A stretch of 64,000 nt of DNA from Litchfieldia alkalitelluris (GCF_002019645.1 NZ_KV917374.1:2182696-2246695), one strand, 5' to 3'; shown: positions 46,457 through 56,786, numbered from the stretch's first letter. The notes: generated by a model not told the origin, from the letters alone. Numbers and translations: made by a program.

Positions 46457-47047
46457 GTGGATGATACAATGTCACTACTTTTTGTATTTGTAGAATCAAC
46501 TGGGATGCTTGCACCAATGGCATTTATTCTTTTACACCTAATAAGACCGTTCTTATTATTACCTGTTCAAGTCATATGTATAGTTGGTGGGATTTTATTT
46601 GGATCATTATTTGGGACTCTATATTCTCTGATTGGTCTATCATTACTAAGTATCGTGTTTTATATTTTATATAAAAAAATGCCTCAAATTTTTAATAAAA
46701 TTAGCCGGTTAAAGGAAAAATGGCTCGGTAATAAAGCGAATTTCACGATTGGTCAAATTGCTATCTTGCGACTAGTACCATTTATAAACTTTCATTTGCT
46801 TTCATTATGTTTAATTGAAGTAACAAGAGGATTTCGGCAGTATTCCAAAAGCTCGATTATCACAAATATACCAGTTGCACTATTTTTTACTGTATTCGGA
46901 CAATTTATAAGGGAATTTTCATCAACGATGATTGTGCTAATTTTATTATCTATGACACTCTTATTTTATCTTCTTAGAGAAAAACAGGTAATTATTAAAT
47001 GGCATGAATTCTTTAATCCCAGCATGCAGAAACGATTTGGAAAGTAA
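46457..47047 (+). CDS. TVP38/TMEM64 (VTT domain) membrane protein
   Basis: The protein has 196 residues with five to six membrane segments and the VTT core 'VICIVGGILFGSLFGTLYSLIG' plus 'IAILRLVPFINFHLLSLC'. These proteins relate to DedA and are thought to move lipids or ions. B. subtilis has a similar protein, YtxB, next to thrS, so this may be its displaced counterpart, but I cannot confirm that. The start is GTG at 46457, with GAAGGGG upstream. Confidence 0.83.
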   Translation: MDDTMSLLFVFVESTGMLAPMAFILLHLIRPFLLLPVQVICIVGGILFGSLFGTLYSLIGLSLLSIVFYILYKKMPQIFNKISRLKEKWLGNKANFTIGQIAILRLVPFINFHLLSLCLIEVTRGFRQYSKSSIITNIPVALFFTVFGQFIREFSSTMIVLILLSMTLLFYLLREKQVIIKWHEFFNPSMQKRFGK

Positions 47048-47084
47048 AAAAACAACAGTGATCCAGGATCACTGTTGTTTTTTT
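47046..47084. terminator. Bidirectional terminator
   Basis: Nearly perfect 19-base arms (AAAAAAACAACAGTGATCC and complement) between convergent genes. The 3' end of ysdB lies inside it and encodes the terminal K-K-Q-Q. Confidence 0.9.
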
Positions 47085-47461
47085 ATGAGAAATTCTTTAA
47101 TAGGACTCTTCCAGTCTATTTTAGCATTAGGATAGTTGGTTTTAATTTTTCGTTCAATCACATTAAAGTCATCATACGTTAGGCCTTTTAATTCTGCATT
47201 GTTTTTGGTCCATACAAATATGGAAATCACATCAAATGCTCGATTAGTTGTACCTAAATATTTCTCCCCTTCAAACATTACCCCTTTATATGTGAGGAGA
47301 AAATTCTTCCTTACATTTTTCGTATCATCTAAAAAATAAAATTTCTTCTGCTCATGTGCTAGTTCAAGCTTTCGTTTCGGACTTAATAGATATTTAATAA
47401 TTGTAAATATAATAAAGAAGATGGCAGCAAATAAAAGTAATCTTAGTAATAAGACAATCAT
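47069..47461 (-). CDS. ysdB: Sigma-W pathway protein YsdB
   Basis: The protein has 130 residues, as in B. subtilis: one N-terminal membrane segment (3-24), then a soluble domain with 'RKNFLLTYKGVMFEGEKYLGTTNRAFDVISIFVWT'. YsdB influences SigW activity in B. subtilis. A textbook SigW promoter lies 40 bases upstream, which fits membership of that regulon. AGGAGG precedes the ATG. Confidence 0.92.
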   Translation of the reverse strand: MIVLLLRLLLFAAIFFIIFTIIKYLLSPKRKLELAHEQKKFYFLDDTKNVRKNFLLTYKGVMFEGEKYLGTTNRAFDVISIFVWTKNNAELKGLTYDDFNVIERKIKTNYPNAKIDWKSPIKEFLIKKQQ

Positions 47462-47500
47462 CCCGGGAAAATCCTCCTAGACAGATATATTCTGTATATT

Positions 47501-47526
47501 TACGTATCAGTTTTCAAAAGGTTTCA
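47501..47526 (-). promoter_or_regulatory. SigW promoter of ysdB
   Basis: TGAAAC and CGTA are spaced by 16 bases on the minus strand, an exact match to the extracytoplasmic sigma factor W consensus. Confidence 0.85.
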
Positions 47527-47584
47527 TTTTTAGTATGATAATTTGATATAATTTTTATCTATGGACCAAAAGGAGATGAAGTAA

Positions 47585-48073
47585 GTGAATTTACATACAC
47601 TTTATAAAATGCAATCAGTTCTTGATCAACATATTGTTGAACAACATCAACTTCAAAAAGAGAGCCTATTTGATCGTAAGGTTTTGGCTTTGCTTGTTGA
47701 ATTGGGCGAATTAGCGAATGAAACAAGAAGCTTTAAATATTGGAGCTTAAAACCTCCTGCAAGTGAAACTATTATCCTAGAAGAATTTGTTGATGGTGTT
47801 CATTTTATTTTATCGCTTGGGATAGAGTTAGGATATACTAAGGAAGAAATACATATTAACTCAAATCAATCATCAACAGCGGTAGATCAATTTCTGCTAA
47901 TCTTTCAAAGAGTAACAAAGCTTCAAGAAACCCGTTCGAAAGAGGATTTTGTGAAGCTTGTTCAAGACTATTTTTCACTAGCCTATCATTTAGGCTTTAC
48001 TCAAGAACAGATTATTGATGCGTATGTTGCGAAAAATGAGGTTAATTTTAAGAGGCAAGAACAAGGCTATTAA
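47585..48073 (+). CDS. Dimeric dUTPase (all-alpha NTP pyrophosphohydrolase)
   Basis: The protein has 162 residues, all-helical, of the dUTPase_2/MazG-like group. The metal-binding pattern is visible as 'ELGELANETRSFKYW' and 'EEFVDGVHFILSLG' (ExxE then ExxxD). It would hydrolyse dUTP to dUMP, keeping uracil out of DNA. The start is GTG at 47585, with AAGGAGATG upstream. B. subtilis has trimeric dUTPases instead; a dimeric one in this place is seen, from memory, in other bacilli. Confidence 0.87.
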   Translation: MNLHTLYKMQSVLDQHIVEQHQLQKESLFDRKVLALLVELGELANETRSFKYWSLKPPASETIILEEFVDGVHFILSLGIELGYTKEEIHINSNQSSTAVDQFLLIFQRVTKLQETRSKEDFVKLVQDYFSLAYHLGFTQEQIIDAYVAKNEVNFKRQEQGY

Positions 48074-48164
48074 TCGCTTCTTTGTACTTTTGAACTAGTT
48101 TTTTGTATAATAAACTTGTTTACTAAATGGATACATGTGATTACATAATTAGGGAGTTGAACAA

Positions 48165-49250
48165 ATGACAAAGCTTGATGAAACACTAACCATGTTAAAG
48201 GATTTAACAGACGCTAAAGGGATTCCTGGTAATGAAAGAGAACCACGTGATGTAATGAGAAAATACATAACTCCTTATGCAGATGAGGTAACGACAGATG
48301 GACTTGGAAGCTTAGTTGCAAAAAAAACAGGTACGGCTGAAGGTCCAAAAATTATGGTTGCAGGCCACTTAGATGAAGTTGGATTCATGATTACTAATAT
48401 TGATGATAAAGGCTTCCTTAAATTCCAAACTGTTGGTGGCTGGTGGTCACAGGTAATGCTTGCTCAGCGTGTGACAATCGTAACAAGTAAGGGCGATATA
48501 ACAGGTATTGTTGGATCAAAACCACCTCATATTTTATCACCAGAAGCTCGCAAAAAGCCTGTTGAGATTAAGGATATGTTCATTGATATCGGAGCGTCAA
48601 GTCGTGAAGAAGCAACGGAATTTGGGGTTCGACCTGGGGATATGGTTGTTCCATATTTTGAATTCACAGTTATGAACAATCCTAAAATGTTAATGGCTAA
48701 AGCTTGGGATAACCGTATTGGCTGTGCGATCGCAATTGACGTTCTCAAACAGCTCAAAGGTGAAGAACATCCTAATACAGTATATAGTGTAGGAACGATT
48801 CAAGAAGAAGTTGGTTTAAGAGGTGCAAAAACCTCTGCACAACTAATTCAACCAGACTTAAGCTTTGCAGTTGACGTAGGTATTGCTGGTGATACTCCAG
48901 GAGTTACTGAAAAAGAAGCATTAAGTAAAATGGGGAAAGGTCCTCAAGTGATATTATATGATGCGTCAATGGTGTCACACAAAGGGCTTCGAGATTATGT
49001 AACAAATGTAGCTGATGAACTTGATATTCCGTATCAATTTGATTATGTTCCTGGTGGAGGAACGGATGCTGGTGCAATCCATGTAAGCTTCAAAGGTGTA
49101 CCCTCACTAGCGATCACAATCGCTACACGTTACATTCACTCACATGCTGCAATTCTTCATCGTGATGACTATGAAAATGCAGTAAAGTTAATTGTGGAAG
49201 TAATTAAACGTTTAGATAAGGAAACAGTGGATAAAATTACATTTGAATAA
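48165..49250 (+). CDS. ysdC: M42 family metallopeptidase YsdC
   Basis: The protein has 361 residues, equal to B. subtilis YsdC. M42 di-metal aminopeptidase motifs: '[10 protein letters not shown]' (His and Asp ligands, about 66-75), '[12 protein letters not shown]', catalytic 'QEEVGLRGA', '[10 protein letters not shown]' and 'RYIHSHAA'. Often misnamed endoglucanase (CelM). It likely trims peptides in the cytosol. AGGGAG precedes the ATG. Confidence 0.94.
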   Translation: MTKLDETLTMLKDLTDAKGIPGNEREPRDVMRKYITPYADEVTTDGLGSLVAKKTGTAEGPKIMVAGHLDEVGFMITNIDDKGFLKFQTVGGWWSQVMLAQRVTIVTSKGDITGIVGSKPPHILSPEARKKPVEIKDMFIDIGASSREEATEFGVRPGDMVVPYFEFTVMNNPKMLMAKAWDNRIGCAIAIDVLKQLKGEEHPNTVYSVGTIQEEVGLRGAKTSAQLIQPDLSFAVDVGIAGDTPGVTEKEALSKMGKGPQVILYDASMVSHKGLRDYVTNVADELDIPYQFDYVPGGGTDAGAIHVSFKGVPSLAITIATRYIHSHAAILHRDDYENAVKLIVEVIKRLDKETVDKITFE

Positions 49251-49259
49251 TACATGTTT

Positions 49260-49295
49260 GAGGGGTAGATCAATATATGGTCTGCCTCTTTTTTA
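49260..49295 (+). terminator. Terminator after ysdC
   Basis: GAGGGGTAGATC pairs imperfectly with GGTCTGCCTC, followed by TTTTTT. Confidence 0.7.
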
Positions 49296-49360
49296 TGGCT
49301 TAGACCTTCATGCGAATGAGTATTTGCACCATGAAATATGAAAATAGTGCATTCACCTAG

Positions 49361-49500
49361 TGTGGAATGAGCGGAGAGCCACTTGACTCCTGCGGGATAT
49401 AGCGGTCACGTGAGACCCCGCAGGAGCTGAAAAGCGACGAGGAGGCTCACGGATCGCCCCGCGGAAAGCAAGTGATCGCAGCTCATGGAGCTCTCAACCT
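49361..49500 (-). repeat. GC-rich element A, copy 5 (inverted)
   Basis: Reverse complement of the core seen at 22391-22536, including 'GTGTGGAATGAGCGGAGAGC' and 'ATCGCAGCTCATGGAG'. The flank 'TTATTTTCAGGGTAGAC' and a CCATGG-containing tail follow, then element B. Confidence 0.87.
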
Positions 49501-49565
49501 TAGTTATTTTCAGGGTAGACCTCTATGCTAATTAAAATTAGCACCATGGAGTATGAAAAACTATA

Positions 49566-49698
49566 CTTAGCTTAGTGTCTAGCTTCAGGCGCTATCGGCT
49601 CGAGGTCATAAGTCAATCCGGCAAGAAGGTTAAAAAGCAACCTTCTAGCCGGCTCGTCTTATGCCTGTCGCCGATGAACGAGCGCCTTCAGCATTTCT
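49566..49698 (-). repeat. Dispersed element B, copy 3 (inverted)
   Basis: Same orientation as copy 2 and almost identical to it over about 130 bases. It is joined to element A through 'GGAGTATGAAAAACTATACT', the same junction as near 22740. Confidence 0.87.
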
Positions 49699-49711
49699 TT
49701 TTTCAGGGTAG

Positions 49712-49886
49712 ACTATAGGTTGGTAAAAGTATAAAAACCCAACTGTAGGTTGGTGAAAGTATAAAAAAACCAACTGTAGGTTGGTGAAAGTATAAAAAAA
49801 CCAACTATAGGTTGGTTAAAAGTATAAAAAAACCAACTATAGGTTGGTGAAAGTATAAAAAAACAACTGTAGGTTGGTGAAAGTTG
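49712..49886. repeat. Tandem array of about 31-bp hairpin repeats
   Basis: Six units with 'AGGTTGGT' at 49717, 49747, 49778, 49809, 49841 and 49871 (spacing 30-32). Each joins CCAAC to GTTGG around TGTAG or TATAG, followed by 'TGAAAGTATAAAAAAA'. It directly follows element B and lies before the sspI terminator. Confidence 0.9.
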
Positions 49887-49898
49887 AAAGTTTTATAA

Positions 49899-49935
49899 CA
49901 AAAACTGCCGAGTACGCAACTCGACAGCCTTTTTA
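49899..49935 (-). terminator. Terminator after sspI
   Basis: On the minus strand GCTGTCGAGT pairs with ACTCGGCAG around TGCGT, followed by TTTTTG. Confidence 0.8.
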
Positions 49936-49941
49936 AAACGT

Positions 49942-50151
49942 TTATTTTTTCAAACCTTGCTCTAGCGTTGTAAGCATTTCTTGCTTCTCATCCTGACTAG
50001 CGTTTTGCCAAATCACTTCAAACAATACACCTAGTCCAGGAAGCATTTTTTCTTCTCCACTTTGAATGGCGTCAACGATTGTATCCTGTAATTCAGCCTG
50101 GGAATTACCAGTCACATTTGTAATAACTGCATGACGTAAGTTTAAGTTCAT
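49942..50151 (-). CDS. sspI: Small acid-soluble spore protein SspI
   Basis: The protein has 69 residues (B. subtilis SspI about 71): '[21 protein letters not shown]', then '[25 protein letters not shown]' as in the SspI family. It is a minor forespore protein, in B. subtilis under SigG. AAGGGTG precedes the ATG. A SigG promoter could not be assigned with confidence. Confidence 0.93.
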   Translation of the reverse strand: MNLNLRHAVITNVTGNSQAELQDTIVDAIQSGEEKMLPGLGVLFEVIWQNASQDEKQEMLTTLEQGLKK

Positions 50152-50280
50152 TTTTATACACCCTTCCTATGTATTCCATTTTCATATTTATCTTTTGTTA
50201 AGATTCATTTTATTATGTATTTAATTTAAGATATAATGAAGAAAATAGTGAGGACCTACTGTTAAAAGGAGTTATCATCA

Positions 50281-51033
50281 TTGAAAAAAATCGAATCAGT
50301 AAAAAACACGCAAGTTAAACAATGGAAAAAACTACAAACAAAAAAAGAAAGAGATAAAACAAACACCTTCTTAATTGAAGGATTTCATTTAGTCGAAGAA
50401 GCAATAGCATATCCGGATGTGGTTGCTGAAATTATAATTAGTGAAAATGTCAAAATTCCCTCAGAGTGGGATTTGGCAAACATAAACGTAACGATAGTAA
50501 CTGAAGAAATTATTAAAGAAATATCTGAAACGGAAACTTCTCAAGGGATTGCTGCTGTTTGTAAACAAGTGTCCAAGCCTGACTTGAAGTTAGAAAATTC
50601 AAGATTACTTTTAATTGATGCAGTTCAAGATCCCGGAAATCTTGGCACGATGATTAGAACTGCTGAAGCTGCAGGAGTAGATGCAATTATAGTCGGTGAT
50701 GGAACGGTTGATACGTATAATTCAAAGGTGATTCGCTCAACACAAGGAGCCGTTTTTCACTTGCCGATTATTAAGGGAAATCTCATTGACTGGGTTCATA
50801 ATTTAAAAGAAGAAGGGGTCCCGGTTTACGGAACGGCCTTACTAAATGCGAAACCATATCAAGAAGTACAAAACCAAGGGGCATTTGCCTTAATCGTTGG
50901 TAACGAAGGTAATGGTGTAAGCAAGGAGCTTCTTTCATTAACGACTCAGAATTTGTACATCCCTATTTATGGAAAGAGTGAATCTTTAAATGTAGCAATT
51001 GCAGCTGCCATTCTGATCTATCATTTACGATAA
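50281..51033 (+). CDS. ysgA: TrmH family RNA methyltransferase YsgA
   Basis: The protein has 250 residues of the SpoU/TrmH family. The N-terminal substrate-binding domain (1-90) begins 'KKIESVKNTQVKQWKKL'. The knotted methyltransferase core has 'DAVQDPGNLGTMIRTAEAAG', 'VGNEGNGVS' and 'IPIYGKSESLNVAIAAAILIY'. It probably methylates a ribose in rRNA with SAM. The start is TTG at 50281, with AAAAGGAG upstream. It lies next to pheST as in B. subtilis. Confidence 0.92.
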   Translation: MKKIESVKNTQVKQWKKLQTKKERDKTNTFLIEGFHLVEEAIAYPDVVAEIIISENVKIPSEWDLANINVTIVTEEIIKEISETETSQGIAAVCKQVSKPDLKLENSRLLLIDAVQDPGNLGTMIRTAEAAGVDAIIVGDGTVDTYNSKVIRSTQGAVFHLPIIKGNLIDWVHNLKEEGVPVYGTALLNAKPYQEVQNQGAFALIVGNEGNGVSKELLSLTTQNLYIPIYGKSESLNVAIAAAILIYHLR

Positions 51034-51062
51034 CTACTTATTTTTTAGAAAGTGGGGATGAG

Positions 51063-51791
51063 ATGATTGAACCTTTTTGGGGACTTAAAAGGATAGGAGA
51101 AAAGTTTCAACTTTTTTCTGGATCGCATTTAATAATGGTCTTATTGCTGCTGCTGCTAATCTTTGCACTCTATTTTACACGTAAAGTGGCGACCCAAAAA
51201 AGTAAACAAGCGGTACGTTACGTTTTAGCCATTTTTCTTATAGTTAGCGAGCTTTCGCTTTATGCCTGGTATAGTCACACAGGTGTATGGGATCCAGTTG
51301 ATACTTTGCCTTTACAGCTATGTTCGATTTCTTTATTCTTAAGTATTATTATGTTGTTTTCAAGAAGCTACTTCTTGTTCGAAATTACCTTTTTTCTCGG
51401 CGTAGGCGGTGCTCTTCAAGCGATGCTAACGCCGGAATTAGTGTATGATTTTCCTCATTATCGCTATTTTCATTTTTTTCTGGCCCACATCGCAATTATT
51501 CTAGCGAGCTTTTATATGATTTGGTATGAGGGGTATCGACCGACAATGAAATCAGTTTGGCGTGCGTTTATCGGGCTAAATTGTATTGCACTGGTTGTGT
51601 TTTTTATTAATAAAATTACGGGTGGAAACTATATGTTTTTATCACGGAAACCACTTAATCCAAGCTTGATTGACTTATTAGGGCCATACCCATGGTATCT
51701 CCTATCACTTCAAGTTGCTGCTTTTGGAATTTTTTGCTTATTATATTTACCTTTTGCAATTATTGAGGAAAAAAAGCGAAGAGCGTCGTAA
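51063..51791 (+). CDS. TIGR02206-like (YwaF-type) membrane protein
   Basis: The protein has 242 residues and seven predicted membrane segments. Conserved polar patches 'HTGVWDPVDTLPLQLCSIS', 'ALQAMLTPEL' and 'HYRYFHFFLAHIAII' identify the TIGR02206 family (B. subtilis YwaF). Function is unknown; the histidine-rich membrane core could bind metal. It is 30 bases after ysgA and probably shares its transcript. Confidence 0.87.
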   Translation: MIEPFWGLKRIGEKFQLFSGSHLIMVLLLLLLIFALYFTRKVATQKSKQAVRYVLAIFLIVSELSLYAWYSHTGVWDPVDTLPLQLCSISLFLSIIMLFSRSYFLFEITFFLGVGGALQAMLTPELVYDFPHYRYFHFFLAHIAIILASFYMIWYEGYRPTMKSVWRAFIGLNCIALVVFFINKITGGNYMFLSRKPLNPSLIDLLGPYPWYLLSLQVAAFGIFCLLYLPFAIIEEKKRRAS

Positions 51792-51884
51792 ATGGGTTTG
51801 CATGAAAGATGGTCTTATATTATAATAAAAAATATTGTTTACATAGCTAATTTGTACATCAAATTGACCCCATATAACTAAAAA

Positions 51885-52140
51885 ACAGTGACAGAGAAGA
51901 GTAACTTATTATGACCATTTAGGGAGAAAATGCCTTTGACTGCAAGCATTTTTATGGAATAAGAATAAGTGAATTCACCTCTAGAGTTGGCGCTTGGACC
52001 ATGTGTAATAGCATGTAAAGGTGTACCGGTTTAACCGTTATCTAAATGAAGTGAACTGTTATTTCCTATTGCTGAATAATAGTTAACAAGGGTGGTACCG
52101 CGTGTGATTCCTCGTCCCTTTTTTAGGGGCGGGGTTTTTG
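51885..52140 (+). promoter_or_regulatory. T-box leader of pheST
   Basis: The T-box sequence TTAACAAGGGTGGTACCGCG is at 52083-52102. The specifier TTC (phenylalanine) is at 51974-51976 in 'GTGAATTCACC'. The terminator CCTCGTCCC...GGGGCGGGG with a T run is at 52110-52140. A weak promoter TTGTAC-17-TAACTA (51852-51880) precedes it. Uncharged phenylalanyl-tRNA should turn on pheST. Confidence 0.95.
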
Positions 52141-52202
52141 TGTTTTCTTTAAACTAAAGCGGATATGTAAGAACTAAATGAATTTATAAGGAGGAAGTTT
52201 TA

Positions 52203-53237
52203 ATGGAAGATCGTTTAAAAGAGCTACAAGAAGAAGCGCTAGCTAGTATTGAAGCTGCAATAGACTTAAAACAGTTGAATGATATTCGTGTTGCATATTT
52301 AGGGAAAAAAGGACCTATTACGGAAGTTTTACGTGGAATGGGTAAGCTTTCTGCTGAGGAACGTCCAAAAATGGGAGCACTTGTTAATGTAGTGAGAGAA
52401 AAGATTACTGAGGTACTAACTGCTAAGCAAGAACTTCTTGAAGCAGCGGCAGTTGAACAGCAATTAGCATCTCAAACAATTGATGTGACATTGCCTGGCC
52501 GACCAGTAAAAGTTGGTAACCACCACCCACTTACTGCAGTTATTGAAGAAATTGAAGATTTGTTTTTAGGGATGGGTTATTCGATTGCTGAAGGATTTGA
52601 AGTGGAAGAAGATTATTATAACTTTGAAGCATTAAATCTTCCTAAAGGTCACCCTGCTCGTGATATGCAGGATTCATTTTATATTACTGACGAAACATTA
52701 TTACGTACACAAACATCTCCAATACAAGTAAGAACAATGGAAAAGCATCAAGGTAAAGGACCTGTTAAAATCATCTGTCCTGGTAAAGTGTACCGCCGTG
52801 ATAATGATGATGCAACACACTCTCATCAGTTCATGCAAATTGAAGGATTAGTTGTGGATGAAAATATCCGCATGAGTGATTTAAAAGGAACACTTGAAGT
52901 GTTTGCGAAGAAAATGTTTGGTGAAGAGCGTCAAATTCGTTTACGTCCAAGTTTCTTCCCATTTACTGAGCCTTCTGTTGAAATGGACATCTCTTGTTTC
53001 ATTTGTGAAGGGAAAGGCTGTAATGTATGTAAGAAAACAGGCTGGATTGAAATTTTAGGAGCGGGCATGGTTCATCCAAACGTTCTGGAAATGGCTGGCT
53101 TTGATTCTAAGAAATACACTGGGTTTGCATTTGGAATGGGAGCAGAACGTATTGCGATGCTTAAATATGGAATTGATGATATTCGTCATTTCTACACAAA
53201 TGATATCAGGTTTGTTCAACAATTCAAACGAGCGTAA
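52203..53237 (+). CDS. pheS: Phenylalanine--tRNA ligase subunit alpha
   Basis: This is the catalytic class II subunit, 344 residues. An N-terminal coiled coil (about 1-90) is followed by the core with '[14 protein letters not shown]', '[19 protein letters not shown]' (motif 2) and '[18 protein letters not shown]' (motif 3). 'SPIQVRTME' starts the Phe-binding region. GGAGGAAG precedes the ATG. It works as an alpha2-beta2 enzyme with PheT, 18 bases downstream. Confidence 0.97.
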   Translation: MEDRLKELQEEALASIEAAIDLKQLNDIRVAYLGKKGPITEVLRGMGKLSAEERPKMGALVNVVREKITEVLTAKQELLEAAAVEQQLASQTIDVTLPGRPVKVGNHHPLTAVIEEIEDLFLGMGYSIAEGFEVEEDYYNFEALNLPKGHPARDMQDSFYITDETLLRTQTSPIQVRTMEKHQGKGPVKIICPGKVYRRDNDDATHSHQFMQIEGLVVDENIRMSDLKGTLEVFAKKMFGEERQIRLRPSFFPFTEPSVEMDISCFICEGKGCNVCKKTGWIEILGAGMVHPNVLEMAGFDSKKYTGFAFGMGAERIAMLKYGIDDIRHFYTNDIRFVQQFKRA

Positions 53238-53255
53238 TAAGGAGGGAGATAAACA

Positions 53256-55670
53256 ATGTTTGTATCATATAAATGGTTAAGTGAATATGTCGATTTAACT
53301 GGAATAACAGCTTTAGAACTCGCTGATAAAATTACGAAAAGCGGGATCGAGGTTGAAGGTGTTGAGGTTTTAGGTGAAGGAATTAAAAATGTCGTTGTTG
53401 GTCATGTTCTTGAATGTGGACAGCATCCTGATGCGGATAAACTGAACAAGTGTTTAGTTGATGTAGGTGACGAAGCTCCTGTACAAATTATTTGTGGTGC
53501 TAAGAATGTAGGTAAAGGTCAAAAAGTGGTTGTTGCAAAGGTTGGAGCAGTATTACCTGGCAATTTTAAAATCAAAAAAGCTAAGCTTCGTGGTGAAGAA
53601 TCGAATGGGATGATTTGTTCACTTCAAGAGCTTGGGATTGAATCTAAGCTTGTATCAAAAGAATATTCTGAAGGAATTTTTGTTTTCCCGACAGATGTTG
53701 AGCCAGGTGCAGATGCTCTAGCGCAACTTAACCTTGACGATGAAGTGTTAGAGCTAAGTATCACACCTAACCGTGCAGATGCGTTAAGTATGCTTGGTGT
53801 TGCATATGAAGTAGGTGCGATTTTAGGGAGAGAAGTGAAGCTTCCAACAATCGAATTAGAAACTGTCGCTGAAAAAGCATCAGATTATATCTCAGTTTCT
53901 GTTGAAGCAAGTGAAGATAATCCATTATATGTGGCACGTGTTGTGAAGAATGTAAAAATCGCACCATCGCCATTATGGTTACAAAACCGTTTGATGGCTG
54001 CAGGAATCCGTCCACATAATAATGTTGTTGATATTACAAACTTCATATTACTTGAGTATGGTCAACCATTACATGCGTTTGATTATGACCGTTTAGGATC
54101 GAAGGAGATTTTAGTTCGCCGTGCTAAAGCTGGTGAAAAAATCACAACTCTTGATGATGCTGAAAGAACTTTAACTCAGGATCATCTTGTGATCACAAAT
54201 GGTACTGAACCAGTGGCTCTTGCAGGTGTGATGGGTGGAGCTAATTCTGAGGTTCAATCAGATACTACAACGGTATTAATTGAATCAGCATACTTTACAG
54301 GTGCAACGATTCGTACATCCTCAAAAGACCATGGACTTCGTAGTGAAGCGAGCTCTCGTTATGAAAAAGGAATTGATCCAAACCGTACACGTGAAGCAGC
54401 AGATCGTGCCGCTGAATTAATGGTTCGTTATGCAGGCGGTGAAGTTCTTGACGGGGTTGTTGATGTAGATACATTAACGCTCGAGCCAGTTAGAGTTTCA
54501 ATCACTTTAGATAAAATTAATCGTGTACTAGGAACTGACATTTCAACTGAGCAGGTATTAACTATTTTTAACAATCTTAAGTTTGAAACCGTGGTAGATA
54601 ATAACACTTTCACAGTAACTGTACCGACAAGACGTGGAGATATCACAATTGAAGAGGATTTAGTAGAAGAAGTTGCTAGACTTTTTGGTTTTGATAATCT
54701 ACCAACAACACTACCAGTAGGTGAGAGCTTACCAGGTCGATTAACTGATACTCAAGAAAAGCGTCGGAAAATTCGTCGTTATTTAGAAGGAACAGGTTCT
54801 TACCAAGCAGTAACTTATTCATTAACAAGCACAAGTCGTGTACATCAATATGCACTTGAAGATGCTTCACCAATTGGGCTTGCAATGCCAATGAGTGAAG
54901 AACGTAGTGTGCTTCGTTTAAGCATTGTTCCACATCTTTTAGAGGTTTTATCACATAACTTAGCTCGTCAGGTTGATAACATCTCACTATATGAGATTGC
55001 TTCTGTTTTCCTTCCGACTGAAGGGCAAAAGCTACCGACTGAAAAAACGCGTTTAGCAGGTGCAGCAACAGGGTTATGGCAATTTAATCAATGGCAGGGT
55101 GAAAAGAAATCAGTTGATTTTTATGTGCTAAAAGGCGTTCTAGATGGATTATTTGATGTATTAGGTTTATCAGAACGTATTTCATATAAACAAGCAAAAA
55201 TCAATGACATGCACCCTGGTCGTACTGCTGAAGTCCTTTTAGATGAAAAAGTTGTTGGATTTGTTGGTCAAATACATCCAACTATTCAAAAGCAGTTAGA
55301 TTTAAATGAAACATATGTGTATGAGTTATCATTAGTTGATTTGTTAGAAGCTGACGTAGCACCTGTCACTTACACTGCGATTCCAAGATTCCCATCAATG
55401 ACTCGTGACATTGCACTAGTTGTAGATAAAGATGTGGCTGCAGGAGAAATTAAGCAGGTAATTGCTGAAGTTGGTGGAAAGCTTCTGAAATCAGTTTCGA
55501 TATTTGATTTATATGAAGGTGAGCGCATGGAAGAAGGGAAGAAATCAGTCGCATATTCACTGCGTTATGCTGATCCTGAGCGCACTTTAACAGATGAGGA
55601 AGTAACAAAAGCACATAGCAAAGTATTAAGTGCAGTCGAAGAAAAATTTGGGGCGAGTTTACGTTCTTAA
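53256..55670 (+). CDS. pheT: Phenylalanine--tRNA ligase subunit beta
   Basis: The protein has 804 residues. Domains in order: tRNA-binding OB fold (about 40-150), B3/4 editing domain with '[17 protein letters not shown]' (about 170-400), B5 (about 405-475), core with '[18 protein letters not shown]', and the C-terminal FDX-ACB anticodon domain ending '[23 protein letters not shown]'. GGAGGG precedes the ATG. Same transcript as pheS, then a strong terminator. Confidence 0.97.
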   Translation: MFVSYKWLSEYVDLTGITALELADKITKSGIEVEGVEVLGEGIKNVVVGHVLECGQHPDADKLNKCLVDVGDEAPVQIICGAKNVGKGQKVVVAKVGAVLPGNFKIKKAKLRGEESNGMICSLQELGIESKLVSKEYSEGIFVFPTDVEPGADALAQLNLDDEVLELSITPNRADALSMLGVAYEVGAILGREVKLPTIELETVAEKASDYISVSVEASEDNPLYVARVVKNVKIAPSPLWLQNRLMAAGIRPHNNVVDITNFILLEYGQPLHAFDYDRLGSKEILVRRAKAGEKITTLDDAERTLTQDHLVITNGTEPVALAGVMGGANSEVQSDTTTVLIESAYFTGATIRTSSKDHGLRSEASSRYEKGIDPNRTREAADRAAELMVRYAGGEVLDGVVDVDTLTLEPVRVSITLDKINRVLGTDISTEQVLTIFNNLKFETVVDNNTFTVTVPTRRGDITIEEDLVEEVARLFGFDNLPTTLPVGESLPGRLTDTQEKRRKIRRYLEGTGSYQAVTYSLTSTSRVHQYALEDASPIGLAMPMSEERSVLRLSIVPHLLEVLSHNLARQVDNISLYEIASVFLPTEGQKLPTEKTRLAGAATGLWQFNQWQGEKKSVDFYVLKGVLDGLFDVLGLSERISYKQAKINDMHPGRTAEVLLDEKVVGFVGQIHPTIQKQLDLNETYVYELSLVDLLEADVAPVTYTAIPRFPSMTRDIALVVDKDVAAGEIKQVIAEVGGKLLKSVSIFDLYEGERMEEGKKSVAYSLRYADPERTLTDEEVTKAHSKVLSAVEEKFGASLRS

Positions 55671-55683
55671 TTAAAATAAAGAT

Positions 55684-55719
55684 AAAAAGTACCCAAATTT
55701 AATGGGTACTTTTTATTTT
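55684..55719 (+). terminator. Terminator after pheT
   Basis: AAAAAGTACCCA pairs with TGGGTACTTTTT, with further T residues. Convergent rnhC ends 32 bases later. Confidence 0.9.
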
Positions 55720-55750
55720 TGTAGAATTATCTTAAAAAAGTAGATACAGT

Positions 55751-56698
55751 TTATACACCAGCGATTTTTTTGGCTTTTTCCGTATTTGCAAAATGAAGCT
55801 TCGTGAATTCACCCAATCCATCCAGACCAATTTTCTTAATTAATTTTGCAGCGGCGACATCCACATGTGCACCAGCTCCTTTTGGAAGTTCGAACCCAGC
55901 TTTTTTACTAAGCTTTTCGAACTCTTTAACAAATGCATAACGAGCAATGATAGAAGAAGCAGCAACAGATAAGTGGACACCTTCTGCTTTGGTGCTGAAG
56001 TAGAGATTTTCTCTAACGAATTTAGCCTGACCTTTCATGTAGTTAAAATAAACTCCGGGCTCTGCAAATTGGTCTATTAAAATGCCATCAGGCTTAACCG
56101 AACCAAGCTTCTCGAGAAGGTGATTGATTGCTTGATTATGTAAAAGAGCTTTCAATTTCCCTTGACTCATCCCTTTGCTTTGCATCTGATTATATTTTGG
56201 ATTATGTAGGACCAATAGACTGTATGGGATAACTTCGATAATATCCTTAGCAATCTCGATAATTTGCTTGTCATTTAAGTTTTTTGAATCCTTTACCCCT
56301 AGCTCCTTTAAGAGAGGGATTTGCTCTTTGGACACATACGAAGCAACAACCGTCATTGGACCAAAATAATCACCAGTTCCAACCTCATCAGAACCAATAA
56401 TTGATTGTGATGCAATATCCTTTGGTGGACTATAAATATGTTGAACCTTTGGCTTAGTTGTTTTCGTTCCTTTTCCTGATGCACTAGTTTCTGAGCTTGA
56501 ACTCCACCTACCAGCTTCAGCCTGGGCTGAGCTACCCTGAAATAAAACTTTCCCAGATTTATAGCCAGTAATCGTACAGGTTGGGAGTTTTGCGACAAAT
56601 GCACTACCTGGTGGAAGCTTCTCATGCTTATATTGTGAATAATGAGCTTCCATTTTTATCATTGTATCAGTATTCACTTTAATTACACTATTGGACAA
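55751..56698 (-). CDS. rnhC: Ribonuclease HIII
   Basis: This RNase H removes RNA from RNA-DNA hybrids. It has 315 residues. The N-terminal substrate-binding DUF3378 domain (1-90) is followed by the catalytic domain with 'IIGSDEVGTGDYFGP' (metal Asp and Glu), 'DSKNLND' and 'ADVAAAKL'-like ending. The TTG at 56698 is chosen: GAGGAG lies 8 bases before it and it gives the family start M-S-x-S-V-I-K-V. A TTG nine bases earlier would touch the ribosome binding site. It is divergent from zapA. Confidence 0.93.
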   Translation of the reverse strand: MSNSVIKVNTDTMIKMEAHYSQYKHEKLPPGSAFVAKLPTCTITGYKSGKVLFQGSSAQAEAGRWSSSSETSASGKGTKTTKPKVQHIYSPPKDIASQSIIGSDEVGTGDYFGPMTVVASYVSKEQIPLLKELGVKDSKNLNDKQIIEIAKDIIEVIPYSLLVLHNPKYNQMQSKGMSQGKLKALLHNQAINHLLEKLGSVKPDGILIDQFAEPGVYFNYMKGQAKFVRENLYFSTKAEGVHLSVAASSIIARYAFVKEFEKLSKKAGFELPKGAGAHVDVAAAKLIKKIGLDGLGEFTKLHFANTEKAKKIAGV

Positions 56699-56767
56699 AT
56701 ATAACAACTCCTCTTATAAAATAAGTCTGTTTTCAATCTGATCAAATGGGAAGAAAACAGTAAGACT

Positions 56768-56786
56768 CTGTTAATTGAATTAACAG
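56768..56786. promoter_or_regulatory. 19-bp palindrome between rnhC and zapA
   Basis: CTGTTAATT-G-AATTAACAG is a perfect palindrome lying between two divergent genes. It may be an operator or a hairpin in the rnhC leader. No regulator is recognised. The rest of 56699-57057 holds only the zapA promoter. Confidence 0.45.

Noticed and set aside
49712-49886. 31-bp array as a CRISPR
   Set aside because: Direct repeats without unique spacers, and the period is too short for repeat plus spacer.
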